From positions 5,766,001 through 5,830,000 of the forward strand of contig JAHLMK010000001.1 in NCBI GenBank assembly GCA_019915135.1: DNA of 64,000 bases. The letters run 5' to 3'. This DNA is from Strobilurus pachycystidiatus (lineage: Eukaryota; Basidiomycota; Agaricomycetes; Agaricales; Physalacriaceae). Positions 55,203 to 64,000 of this stretch are shown here, piece by piece. The notes beneath the pieces are model-generated. The model was given only the letters and a program-made list of their open reading frames with translations, had not been told where the DNA came from and made no database searches. Numbering within the stretch: position 1 is the stretch's first letter; each line of letters begins with the position of its first letter. The position numbers and the translations under genes are program-made.

Positions 55203-58200
55203 GTGGATGATGCGTTACCCGGACGGTTCTCAATTGACCACGTATTACTGTCCAGTATCCCATCACCTGTTACCAATAATTCACCGTTTGTTTCTGGTTT
55301 TGATGCTCCCTTGTCTGAAGTAAGAGTACGAAGCCAGAATATAGCGGGGGATTTTCTCCTGAAGCTGGACTGCCCCGAGTTCATTGACCAGATCAAAAAC
55401 TATGATATTAACTTCTTCCAGGAGACGCATCTTCGGCCTGATCAGCATTTGACTGCTCGGATTCCCGATGGCTACTCCATCATCTCACGTACACGCACAC
55501 CTGATCCAACCTTTGATAGGCTCTGGGGTGGCGTTGCCGCAATTGTTAATAGCGATTTGCGAGCACGATTGCGCGAGGATCTTTCAGGTCCGGACTTCTT
55601 CGTCATCCAGGTTGACGATGTCGCATTCTATAATGTCTACATACTGCCGGAGACGAGTGCCTGGTTCTTATATATGGACAAGGATCCTGAGCGCTCCCTG
55701 GTGGAGTCTATGACGTTGGCTGTCGAGAAAGGATTGAAAATTGTCTTTGTGGGTGATCCCAATGCGCACACAGCGGATCTCACGGCAGACGATTCGCATC
55801 CTAAGAGGATAACAGTCGATCCTGTCCTGTCGCCTCGTGGTCGGCTACTACTCCGCACCTGGGGTGATTGTCGTATTCAAATCTTGAATGGCACGGCCCA
55901 GTTCGCACCGGCTTCTCAGCGATGCACATTTTACCGTGGAACACAGACGAGAACAGTCATTGACTATGTCGCATGTTCAACTTCTCTGATGGATCAACGT
56001 CGGGTGACTTACATGTCTATTGCTGAGAAGGATGATTGGAGCGATCACGCCGCTCTAGACGTGACCGTCAAAGTCAAGATTCCTCCCGGCGGCTCAGTCT
56101 CAAAGAGAAAGCGCAAAGCTCAGAAGCGAAAAGCAACCGAGTTCCCCGAGCCTGTCCTCAACGAACTGGACCTACTAGCTCGTCAAATCATATCTGAGGG
56201 ACGCGACGATGATCTGGTTATCACTCGCTCTTTTGGCTCAGTATATCGAAGCTCAGAACCCATGCGTATATTTGCGCATTCTGTCTGCCGAGTGGAAGAC
56301 AACGGGTCTGCCTGTGCAGGTATCTCGGTGTATGCTGGTATCAGTTCACCAGTCAACATTCAAGAACGGTTATTTGGCATTCAAGACTCGTTGCGCGGAG
56401 ACTTAGCCGCAGTAGCAGCTGCAATATGGCGAGCTCCCGTGCATAAAACAATACATCTCTATCTGCGCTCGCAGTATGCCATCCAGTCAATAGCATACCT
56501 CTCCAAGAAGCATAAAGCATGCGGATGGAAAGTTAAGAATGGTGACTTATTGCAACGTATCAATGCACTCATTGTTCATCGTGCCGCCCCCGTTCACTTT
56601 TTGTTACTAAGTAAAGCCGATCTTCGGGAAAATGGTCATGCAGCGGCGGCAGTCGCTGGCGCACGGCGTGCGTATGGCTTGCCTATTCCCTCAGACCCGC
56701 CACCATGGTTAGTTGGAGTCCGTGCTCCAATCTACTTCTTGAATAGCGAGTCATCAGCAACGCTGCCCATTCCAAAAGTCTCCACACATGTGCCGGATCC
56801 CACTATTCCCGTCTCAAATCCAGATCCGGAGCGTAAAGGGTACCCTGAGAGTCATCGGGGACGCCAACGCTGGTACAAGAAGCGCATCGAACATCGTCGA
56901 CGCGTTTTGGAGGCAGAAAGTGACGCGAAATTCTGGAAGGAGATCAAGAAGGTTGGCGATCCCGTTCCCGAGCAATCACGTGTCCATGTGGACCAACTCG
57001 AGACCACATTTCAAGAGCGTCTCAATCCTCCCTCAGAGTTCCCAGCTCAGTTCAACCGAGTTGAGTATGAGCTGAGGAAGCTTGCATGTGACTATTTGCC
57101 GGAGAGGTCTGGAGACAGTAACACCGACCCTCTACTCATGGCACCTATCACACCCTCGGAGGTTGAGGATATGAAGGCTGACCTCCTGAATGGCAATATG
57201 AATAGTGCCGCCGGTGTGGACAAAGTCACTCACGACCATATTGTCGACGCTGACAACGAGGAAATTGCTGGCCTCTTCAACAGGTGTCTGAAGGACCGTG
57301 ATTGTCCTTCTGAATGGCTCCTGATCTTTCTTGTCGGTGTCTTGAAGCGCGGGAAGGAAGCTGACGATCCTAAGAGCTACCGTCTCATTGGCGTCGAAAG
57401 CTGTTGGTTCCGCGCATTTTCCCTGGTCATACATCGGCGGCTCACAGCTTGGTCTGATAAGCATGGACACATACCCGACTACCAGAATGGGTTTCGTGCT
57501 GGGTATCGGACTAATAACAATCCGTTTATCCTGCGCTGTTGTATCGATCACGCCAGAGCCATCGGCAAACCACTGTATGTGGCTGTAGTTGATGCTACCA
57601 ATGCCTTCCCGTCAACCGACCGCTCCACCCTCTGGACAAAGCTCTACAGAATGGGCTTTCGAGGGCCATTGTTTGACTGGCTCCGGATGGTCTATGAGCG
57701 GTGCGAGTACTACGTCAAACATGCCGGTCTCTCCAGTGGGCTTTTCAGTGCTTGCATTGGCCTACTCACCGGGGATACTTCGTCGCCCATCCTGTGGAAT
57801 CTCTTCCTTTCAGATCTCGAGATGCCGTTTCATCCAAATGACGTTCAAATGGGTGGCATGATCATCTGCATCCTTGCTCATGCTGATGATATGCTCCTCA
57901 TGTCGCACTCTCCGGAGGGATTGCAGCAGAAACTCAATGCGTTAACCTCTTGGGCATCAAAGAACTTCATACTCATCAACGAAATCAAGACAGTCATCAT
58001 GCGATTCGGTACACCAGCTCAACTGAAGGGCCCGGTCCCAATGTTTGTTCTTGCTGGTAAAAGTCTGGCATACTCCGTCAAGGAGAAGTACGTTGGTGTC
58101 ATCTTTGCTGCGTCCGAGACGAGTGGTGCCCTCTTTGAGCACCACTACATCAAGAAAGCAAGTACGGCGCGCTATGCGGGTCATTGTATTTGGGGCATGG

Positions 58201-59198
58201 AAGACCGACTCGGTCATCTTCCGGTCAAGGATGCTCTAAAATTGTACATGGCCCGTGTCGATTGCCATCTCATTCACGGATGTGAAGTGATGCCGGACAA
58301 TCAAAGGAACCTTGTTGCTCATCTGCGATCGGTCCAGTTGGCGTACCTGCGTCAAGTTCTAATGCTACCTCGGAACTCTCTGGTTGTGCCCTTGTACACG
58401 GAGACTGGTATCATGCCCATTGAGGTTCGGCGCTTCTTGCATGTCTTGACAAATCTCGGCCACTACATCACCTTGCCAAAGGGACATTTCGTTCGCGCTG
58501 GCTTGGACAGCAGCTATGACTTGTTCCCAAGGAAGAAAGTATGCTGGTGGCAGCGTGTTTTAGAGGCGGGTCGTCTACTGCCATTTTCACTACAGTACGA
58601 ACTGGATCTGTTCTCGCTGGACAAACCCAGTGTCAGCGACTATGTGATAGCCGTGACGGCGTGGCTGGATGATTGGCTTTTGAAAACTCTGAACTCCGGG
58701 TCTGATAAGACTTACCTACTGCGTGATCGATTGGAGCCGCGGGAGAAGGAGAAGTTGAGACCTGCCCCGAAAGCGCGCTGTCGCCGTCATTATCTTGACA
58801 TAGACATTCCCGAGCATAGGAGGACGGTTATCAACGTCCTTCTATCAAACCACCATCTTGCCATTGAGGAAATGCGACACACTCGTAACGGCGGGCAGGC
58901 TCCTCCTAGGGAAGAGCGCTTGTGTCGCTTCTGCAAACTAGAAATTGAAACGCCGGAACATGCATTTGTTCGTTGTCGCAGCAATGCTAGTGTGGCTGCA
59001 TTACGGGATGAGATCATGCCGATGCTTCTCATCGAGAATCAAGATCTCTGGTCTTTGTACCGTGCACACGCCTCCGACGTTCAGATTTTACAGTGTATGA
59101 TCTACTGCAGAAAGACCATCGTGCGTTTTGCCCACTACATGCACCGAGTTCTAGTGATCTTCTACGCCGAACCGATGTATGCACCTCCCGGGTACTAG
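55203..59198 (+). CDS. LINE ORF2: AP endonuclease - RNase H-like - reverse transcriptase polyprotein
   Basis: Uninterrupted 1331 codons. The start is uncertain: the frame opens at 55203 with GTG and has no ATG near its beginning. The endonuclease covers about residues 40-285: FFQETHLRP with the catalytic Glu, FVGDPNAH and the terminal WSDHAALDV with the catalytic Asp-His. Residues about 365-480 look like an RNase H fold (RGDLAAVAAAIW, YLRSQYAIQSI, ENGHAAAAVAGA), but the expected acidic residues appear substituted. RT covers about 650-920: VAVVDATNAFPSTD (motif A), GDTSSPILWNLFLSDL (motif B), AHADDMLLMS (motif C, ADD intact). The C-terminus has a CRFC-x10-H-x4-C finger near 1240. An RNase H-like segment before the RT is not the usual order. 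No frameshift or internal stop, so possibly active. Confidence 0.85.
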   Translation: MDDALPGRFSIDHVLLSSIPSPVTNNSPFVSGFDAPLSEVRVRSQNIAGDFLLKLDCPEFIDQIKNYDINFFQETHLRPDQHLTARIPDGYSIISRTRTPDPTFDRLWGGVAAIVNSDLRARLREDLSGPDFFVIQVDDVAFYNVYILPETSAWFLYMDKDPERSLVESMTLAVEKGLKIVFVGDPNAHTADLTADDSHPKRITVDPVLSPRGRLLLRTWGDCRIQILNGTAQFAPASQRCTFYRGTQTRTVIDYVACSTSLMDQRRVTYMSIAEKDDWSDHAALDVTVKVKIPPGGSVSKRKRKAQKRKATEFPEPVLNELDLLARQIISEGRDDDLVITRSFGSVYRSSEPMRIFAHSVCRVEDNGSACAGISVYAGISSPVNIQERLFGIQDSLRGDLAAVAAAIWRAPVHKTIHLYLRSQYAIQSIAYLSKKHKACGWKVKNGDLLQRINALIVHRAAPVHFLLLSKADLRENGHAAAAVAGARRAYGLPIPSDPPPWLVGVRAPIYFLNSESSATLPIPKVSTHVPDPTIPVSNPDPERKGYPESHRGRQRWYKKRIEHRRRVLEAESDAKFWKEIKKVGDPVPEQSRVHVDQLETTFQERLNPPSEFPAQFNRVEYELRKLACDYLPERSGDSNTDPLLMAPITPSEVEDMKADLLNGNMNSAAGVDKVTHDHIVDADNEEIAGLFNRCLKDRDCPSEWLLIFLVGVLKRGKEADDPKSYRLIGVESCWFRAFSLVIHRRLTAWSDKHGHIPDYQNGFRAGYRTNNNPFILRCCIDHARAIGKPLYVAVVDATNAFPSTDRSTLWTKLYRMGFRGPLFDWLRMVYERCEYYVKHAGLSSGLFSACIGLLTGDTSSPILWNLFLSDLEMPFHPNDVQMGGMIICILAHADDMLLMSHSPEGLQQKLNALTSWASKNFILINEIKTVIMRFGTPAQLKGPVPMFVLAGKSLAYSVKEKYVGVIFAASETSGALFEHHYIKKASTARYAGHCIWGMEDRLGHLPVKDALKLYMARVDCHLIHGCEVMPDNQRNLVAHLRSVQLAYLRQVLMLPRNSLVVPLYTETGIMPIEVRRFLHVLTNLGHYITLPKGHFVRAGLDSSYDLFPRKKVCWWQRVLEAGRLLPFSLQYELDLFSLDKPSVSDYVIAVTAWLDDWLLKTLNSGSDKTYLLRDRLEPREKEKLRPAPKARCRRHYLDIDIPEHRRTVINVLLSNHHLAIEEMRHTRNGGQAPPREERLCRFCKLEIETPEHAFVRCRSNASVAALRDEIMPMLLIENQDLWSLYRAHASDVQILQCMIYCRKTIVRFAHYMHRVLVIFYAEPMYAPPGY

Positions 59199-59853
59199 CC
59201 ACCCCTCAACGGCCTCACCCCAAAATCAAACCAATCAGCACACGACGCACGACTGAATCTGCGTGGTGGGTTTGGTCGTGCTGAATCGGGGCAGCCTGCT
59301 GCCCTGCCGCCTACTATCTATTCAAGTTCTACAGCGACGATGGGTTTCCTACCCGGGCTCGTGAGCTCGGCTTGTCTTGGAGAAAAAGGGGGATAAGTTG
59401 GAAGTTACAGACTAAGTAGTGCTACATTCTCTGTACTCTAGCGTCCGGCGATCCGAATAGGTCCGTGCCGAGTAATTGATGATGATGATGATGATGCTGA
59501 TGAATGTCCAAACCTGGTCCAAACAGAAAAACTTCCTATCTCTCTGCTACGCTCGTGGTGCGGCCAGCTGTGCAGGATGAGCACATGCCGCTCTCGGTGT
59601 GTGTGGATGATGATGTCCAGGCCGGCCCATTGAGTGTATGGGATGGCAGTTATGTGACTGGCATTTCAATGACGGGGTGAGAAGGTCCGAACCGAGTCTT
59701 GATAGAAGCCGTCCCATATTGAAAACATTTGCATGGTGATGAAAGGGCAGTCTAGCCTTCCTACTACGACAGAGTTACACTACGTTCTGTGGAAAGGTGA
59801 GTTGAGTTCGAAGCCAGTAAGAAGAAGGACAAACATTGACAATTACAATTCGT
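59199..59853. other. LINE 3' flank and intergenic
   Basis: Contains the (GAT)6 tract at 59478-59495 and otherwise no recognisable feature. Confidence 0.5.
59478..59495. repeat. (GAT)6 microsatellite, possible LINE 3' tail
   Basis: Six perfect GAT units, followed by GCTGATGAATG, lie 280 bp after the ORF2 stop. Confidence 0.8.
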
Positions 59854-60756
59854 TTAGAAATCAAAGCTTTTGTTCAAGTCCTCGTAAAGCAGCTCTCTCA
59901 TTCCGGGAGGTAGACGAGGCTCGGAGTCGATGGCGATGTATCCTACACATGAACAGGATTTAGAATGCACGGCTTGATCATGAAATCGACATACGGAAAG
60001 GCATGTCAACGCTCTCCTGTTTATTGAAGGTGATGGTGGGATGGTCCACGTAAGGTATCTTTTCAATCAGAACTAAAAGTGTTGTCAGAGTTTTCGGTGC
60101 TGAGAAGTGGGGTTGCGGCGTACCTTTGTCTTCGACAACTATTTTAGTAACTCCGAGCGCTGTATCCGTTGTCATCTGGATAGGACCAAGACGCCGACCG
60201 GGAAAGCCCAACGCTCGGAGTTCAGCAGTCCTATCTCGGGGCGGATCATCTCCGAGAATTCCCTGAGATCTTCATAAGTTATGCCTGAAAGTCACTATCG
60301 GCCAGTGACCTACTCCGAAAAGAAACCATTTGAAGCGCCCGTCGCCGTCTTCGGGAGACAGTTCCAAATCAGCCTTCGGGTCTAGCAAGCACACGTCGTT
60401 GACTGAAAGACCCAGTGAGGCTACTCTGTCCATGACGCCTTCTTGGAGGCAAGCCGCGTCCGCCAACGACTTGTCTTCCGTGAACGACGCTTGTAGCGCA
60501 GCACAAGATGACTTGGAAAGATGGGTGAAGTGGACCTCGGAGTCAGGGCCAGCTAGAATTCGCATGTGCTAAGAGATCAAGTCAGGAAAAGCTGCGATTT
60601 GACTTTTTTTCGTGAGGAAACAGACCGCGTACTCTAGTGTAGCCCAAGGCGGGATCGCGCGAGTGATCTCGTCATCCTCTTCCATGTGTTCTGGAAGACC
60701 GTAAGCATAAGCTGTGGGCGAGCAGAGGACCAACCTATAACATAGGTGAAGCCCAT
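59854..60756 (-). CDS. SFM1: SPOUT-family protein arginine methyltransferase Sfm1 homologue
   Basis: Complement of join(59854..59942, 59995..60072, 60124..60262, 60314..60568, 60626..60690, 60735..60756), 215 aa, close to the yeast length (213). Introns are 44-57 nt. Across joints the protein reads VIEHMEEDDEITRAIPPWATLEY at the N-terminus. CLLDPKADLELSPEDG follows, then FGGILGDDPPRDRTAELR, GFPGRRLGPIQMTTDTA and IPYVDHPTITFNKQESVDMPFRY. GGILGD and the Gly-rich LGPIQMTTDTA are the knot region binding S-adenosylmethionine in this family. Yeast Sfm1 methylates an arginine of ribosomal protein uS3. The first exon is only MGFTYVI plus one base; it is supported because it restores the family's VIEHMEE start. 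Confidence 0.94.
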
Positions 60757-61726
60757 GATGAGTGTATTGTGTCAAGGCGCGTTCCACGTGGTCGAGGAAT
60801 CACCAGCTCGGGCCGTTTCTGGGTGTCTGTTTTCCTGAGTCGCGCATCGGACCGGACTTCCCGGCTTTCCTTCGTACCACCACAATGGCGAGCTTTTGCA
60901 ACGACATCTGGAGCCAGCTCTCTTTCTGCAAAAGCTGTCCTCACAGCGTAAACAGCCACTCAGGCTCTTGTTGCTTGACAGGTAGTGATGCGTCTGGCCA
61001 CGCGACAAGCAGTAAATGAGCGCAAAGATATCTTGAGGCAGTGACTATACCGATATAGCACATAGCCCAAACTGGCCGTATGACGTCCCCGAACAGATAC
61101 GATTCTTTTTCCCTGCACGGATCGCTAGGTGTCGACGCGTATTGTTTATTCTTCAAGGATTGCGGCATGTACGAGGTAATTGACAATGGCTGGGGGCTCC
61201 GCCACCTTTGGCCCAGCCTTCTGCGCCCACAGCGACATACTATCAACCTTCTCTCCAACCTCGACGCTGGCGCCCTTTCTCATCCCTACAACTTTTGATT
61301 TTCCCATGCACAGGGTGGTGGATTCGCTTTACATCGCGACACCCTGAACGCCCATGCCCACCCTTGTCTATGTACCTGTCCTACCATGGGCGTTGTATCT
61401 GCCACGTACAGATCACCAAATCACCAAGGATAGCGTTCCGTCCAGGAAATCATCTTTCAATCCTTGCTCACCTTTCCACTTTCTCGTCCGGGGTACGTGC
61501 TCTCCCTCCAGCGCTCATTCATAAACTTTTCTGACTCAAGCGCTCGTGTGACGGGAAATGACTATCAATACTACCGCCCACTGTACCGTGTATCAGTGAT
61601 ACTATCAGTCGGCTGTCACCTGAAACAGATGAACACGGTTAGGCCGCACCTGCGACGCGCTATAAGAGCATGTCATAAGTTTGTACATACACTCCCGTCT
61701 CTTTTGTCTTGTTTTCAGAGCCGACG
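60757..61726. other. Intergenic upstream of SFM1 and protease D
   Basis: Divergent promoters of SFM1 (minus) and protease copy D (plus) must lie here. Besides the TATA-like box near 61661 I see no feature. Confidence 0.5.
61661..61666 (+). promoter_or_regulatory. TATA-like box of protease copy D
   Basis: CGCTATAAGAG lies 66 bp upstream of the ATG at 61727, a typical TATA distance. Confidence 0.5.
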
Positions 61727-63709
61727 ATGACGCAGCCACTGCTACCACTGACTCTATTCGTCGTCTTTCTAGGCCTCTCGCATGCATACCACTTTCCGCT
61801 CCAAGGTCGTCAGCTTCGCTCCCATCTGAGCAGGCGAGGGAACACGAATGGCACGCTGGCTTTGTATGATAAGGCCGATGTTTTCTATTCCACGAACATC
61901 ACTTTGGGAGGCGAACCTTTTACGATTGTCATTGACACCGGCAGGTACATCAATTCCCATGGGCCTCGCCTTCTGCTGACTTTCTCTCAATCCAGCGCGG
62001 ATCTCTGGGTGTCTCCGCCAGATAACAAAGTCATTCATGGCAGTGTCGATACCGGTTTCAATGCCAGCATCACCTATGCCGCTGGTGATGTTTCTGGTAA
62101 GTTGGACGATATCGCGAGGCTGCTATGCGCTTTGCTCATCAGGCAATTATCATAGGACTCATCAAGACCGCGAATCTCACCTTCGCCGGATATAGCGTGC
62201 AGGACGTGTCATATCGTTCGTGATGTCCGCTCTCAAGTATAAAGACTGACCGGAGAATAGTGGAGGTTTCTGCCGAGGACAACCATGCCAACATGACTGG
62301 CTTGATTGGACTCGGTCCCAACTTGGGCTCTAACATCCAGAAGACTCTCCTACAGGAGACTGGGAACATCTCTACAGTGGGGTACGGGCCTTTGGATCGC
62401 ATTTTCCTACAAAATGCTACAACACCGAATTACATCACCTTTCTGCTAGGACGACAGTCAGGTCTGCTTCCTATTCTTTCTCGACACGTCTTGAAATCAT
62501 AGGCTAACGGTCATCAGACGCGAAGGACGCGTTTGATGGGGCTATGACGGTTGGCTCGATTCTAGATGGGTACACGGATGTCGAGAAGGAACCGAAAATT
62601 CCTCTACTTGAAGCTGCCCACTACGAGTTTCTGCTAGACGAGGACAGCATACGTGACCCGGGTGGAAATGTCATTCCCATAACGACGGTAGTGAATACCA
62701 CGGCAAACCCCAAGCAAGGGACTGTAGTCCTCGACACTGGATTCTCGATTAGTCAGGTCCCTAAGTACGTCGACAATCTAGGTTTCTCATTCTCGGTCGA
62801 CTGATCGTTTTGAACAGATACGTCAGCGAAGCATTTTATGGTGGCTTTGACGGGGCGAAGCTCACGAACATCTCGGGCATTGGCGAAATTTGGATACTGC
62901 CTTGCACGACCGAGGTCAATTTGACTGTCAAGCTCAGTGGCAAGGATATTCCCATACACCCTTTGGATGCCACCATGTACGTCGTCGGCCTTGGTCTCTG
63001 AGTCTCCGAGTGGGATCTGATTTTGTTGTACAGGCCTATTGATAGCTCATTTGAGACCTGTGTAGGAATGGTGCGCACCAAGCTATCCATACTCACAACC
63101 GACTTTTTCATAACAAACATCTGACAGTTCCAGCCCATCAGTTTTGACAGCGGAGACGAGTTTGACTTCATCTTTGGGATGTCATTCAGTAAATCGTCAC
63201 CCTTTGTTGGAGGTCTCGGATTGCTGATCAAACTCTCGATGCATAGTCCGTAATGTCTACATGCTCGTCAATCTCGGGGATTTTGTTGGTGATGAGGTGA
63301 TCCTGAACGCCACAACGGCCAGAGGCGACCCATATGTGCAGCTCCTGGCCACCACGGATCCCAAAAAAGGTGCGCATTCCGTTCCATCCAACTCAGCAAT
63401 CGCCTGATGTCGTTCATAGCCCACAGCGACTTCCTCGACGTCCGTGATCCGGGGAAGAAGTTCAGTCATACCACTAAGATCATAATCATCGCAGTGCTGG
63501 GTGGCCTGATCGTGATGGCTGTGCTCGGAAGCATCGTGTACTGTTGTTGCATCAGATCGCGACGAGGCGCGGCGTATAGGGAGATCAAAGTCCAGGATCA
63601 TGCCTTTGTGTACGGAGATAACAGTCACACTGCCAGTAAGAATGAGGTGGGACTCGTGCCGTTGTACGATCCGTACGCGCCAAGGATGGGTGATTCGAAT
63701 ACCAGATGA
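61727..63709 (+). CDS. Membrane-anchored pepsin-like aspartic protease (family copy D)
   Basis: Join(61727..61944, 61996..62096, 62156..62215, 62261..62461, 62518..62764, 62818..62976, 63034..63070, 63128..63188, 63247..63369, 63420..63709), 498 aa. The same ten-exon plan as copies A and B; exons 2, 3, 5 and 8 are again 101, 60, 247 and 61 nt. It is the most diverged copy: exon 7 is about half length (37 nt). A signal peptide occupies residues 1-20. The first motif is IDTGSADLWV (D70), GLIGLGPN is conserved and the second motif is VLDTGFSIS (D266), with Phe as in A and B. TM about 422-446, CCCIRSRR, and a tail carrying LYDPYAPRMG. Preceded by a TATA-like box. Confidence 0.88.
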
Positions 63710-64000
63710 CGAACCTTATGATCTTTTATGTATGATGGTCACTGTATACCATGTATTTATCGGTACGCTATCGCTCTCCGGTCAGTGGTTTGTGTTCGGG
63801 ATGAGCAGCGCGCGCATGCAGCGAGTTGTTCACAAAGGTCAGCACTTTCCCCGCTATACCCGACTCACTGACCTCGCCCGTATAGCATTGAATTGTTGTC
63901 ATCGGTCCCTCTTCCGTATTCATCAACATTGTAGCGTATCCATGGGGTGAGACTCGATACATCCAACATTGATTGGCATCTCTGGTACGGTAATGTATCA
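63710..64000. other. 3' flank of protease D to window end
   Basis: No feature is recognised in the last 290 bp. Confidence 0.5.

Larger units (their letters stand above)
54740..59500 (+). mobile_element. Non-LTR retrotransposon (LINE) with APE endonuclease and RT
   Basis: A short ORF1 (54781-55170) is followed by a 1331-codon ORF2 with AP-type endonuclease, reverse transcriptase and a C-terminal CCHC finger; there is no LTR and no integrase. The 3' boundary may be marked by the (GAT)6 tract at 59478-59495, since some LINEs end in short tandem repeats rather than poly(A). The 5' boundary is not resolved but must lie between 54719 and 54780 if the neighbouring gene is intact. No target-site duplication was identified by eye. 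Confidence 0.8.

Overview
The window is nuclear DNA of a basidiomycete fungus, most likely an Agaricomycete. Most genes are interrupted by many 44-65 nt GT-AG introns. Recognisable products include an intersectin-like EH/SH3/DH/PH protein of the Cin1 type, an intron-containing tRNA-Asn, expanded F-box families, a tyrosine-recombinase retrotransposon and a LINE. Exon joins below were worked out by hand from reading frames, splice consensus and family conservation; no search was run.

Layout. 1-7.3 kb: tail of a probable F-box/LRR gene, a cluster of short palindromes, tRNA-Asn, tRNA-Gly and an apparently intact YR (DIRS/Ngaro-type) retrotransposon. 8.3-9.3 kb: sorting nexin Snx3. 10.4-14.0 kb: a MACPF-like gene, a decayed partial copy of it, and a second identical tRNA-Gly. 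14.1-14.6 kb: a cluster of perfect palindromes. 15.7-18.3 kb: a small secreted protein and a single-pass membrane protein with a Cys-rich ectodomain. 18.3-24.6 kb: two small genes, one a 74-residue Zn2Cys6 protein, among unresolved sequence. 24.7-43.0 kb: a block built around the Cin1-like gene. It holds two membrane-anchored aspartic-protease-like genes and an F-box gene on the plus strand, then Cin1, then a mirror-image F-box gene and a truncated protease copy on the minus strand. 44.1-45.6 kb: a third F-box gene. 48.1-51.8 kb: an MFS transporter divergent from CDC73. 53.1-54.7 kb: a paralogue of the 16.5-18.3 kb membrane protein, with a LINE starting 62 bp from its start codon. 59.8-60.8 kb: the SPOUT methyltransferase Sfm1. 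61.7-63.7 kb: a fourth protease-family copy.

Conserved housekeeping genes (Snx3 retromer sorting, Cin1 endocytosis and actin, Cdc73 of the Paf1 complex, Sfm1) are interleaved with fast-evolving families: the ten-exon transmembrane aspartic-protease-like family, the Cys-rich receptor-like pair, F-box/LRR proteins and the MACPF-like gene. The protease plus F-box pair has been duplicated as an inverted block around Cin1, one side having lost most of its protease. The membrane-protein families are the best candidates for something undescribed: their exon layouts and cytoplasmic motifs are strongly conserved, but I cannot assign a function.
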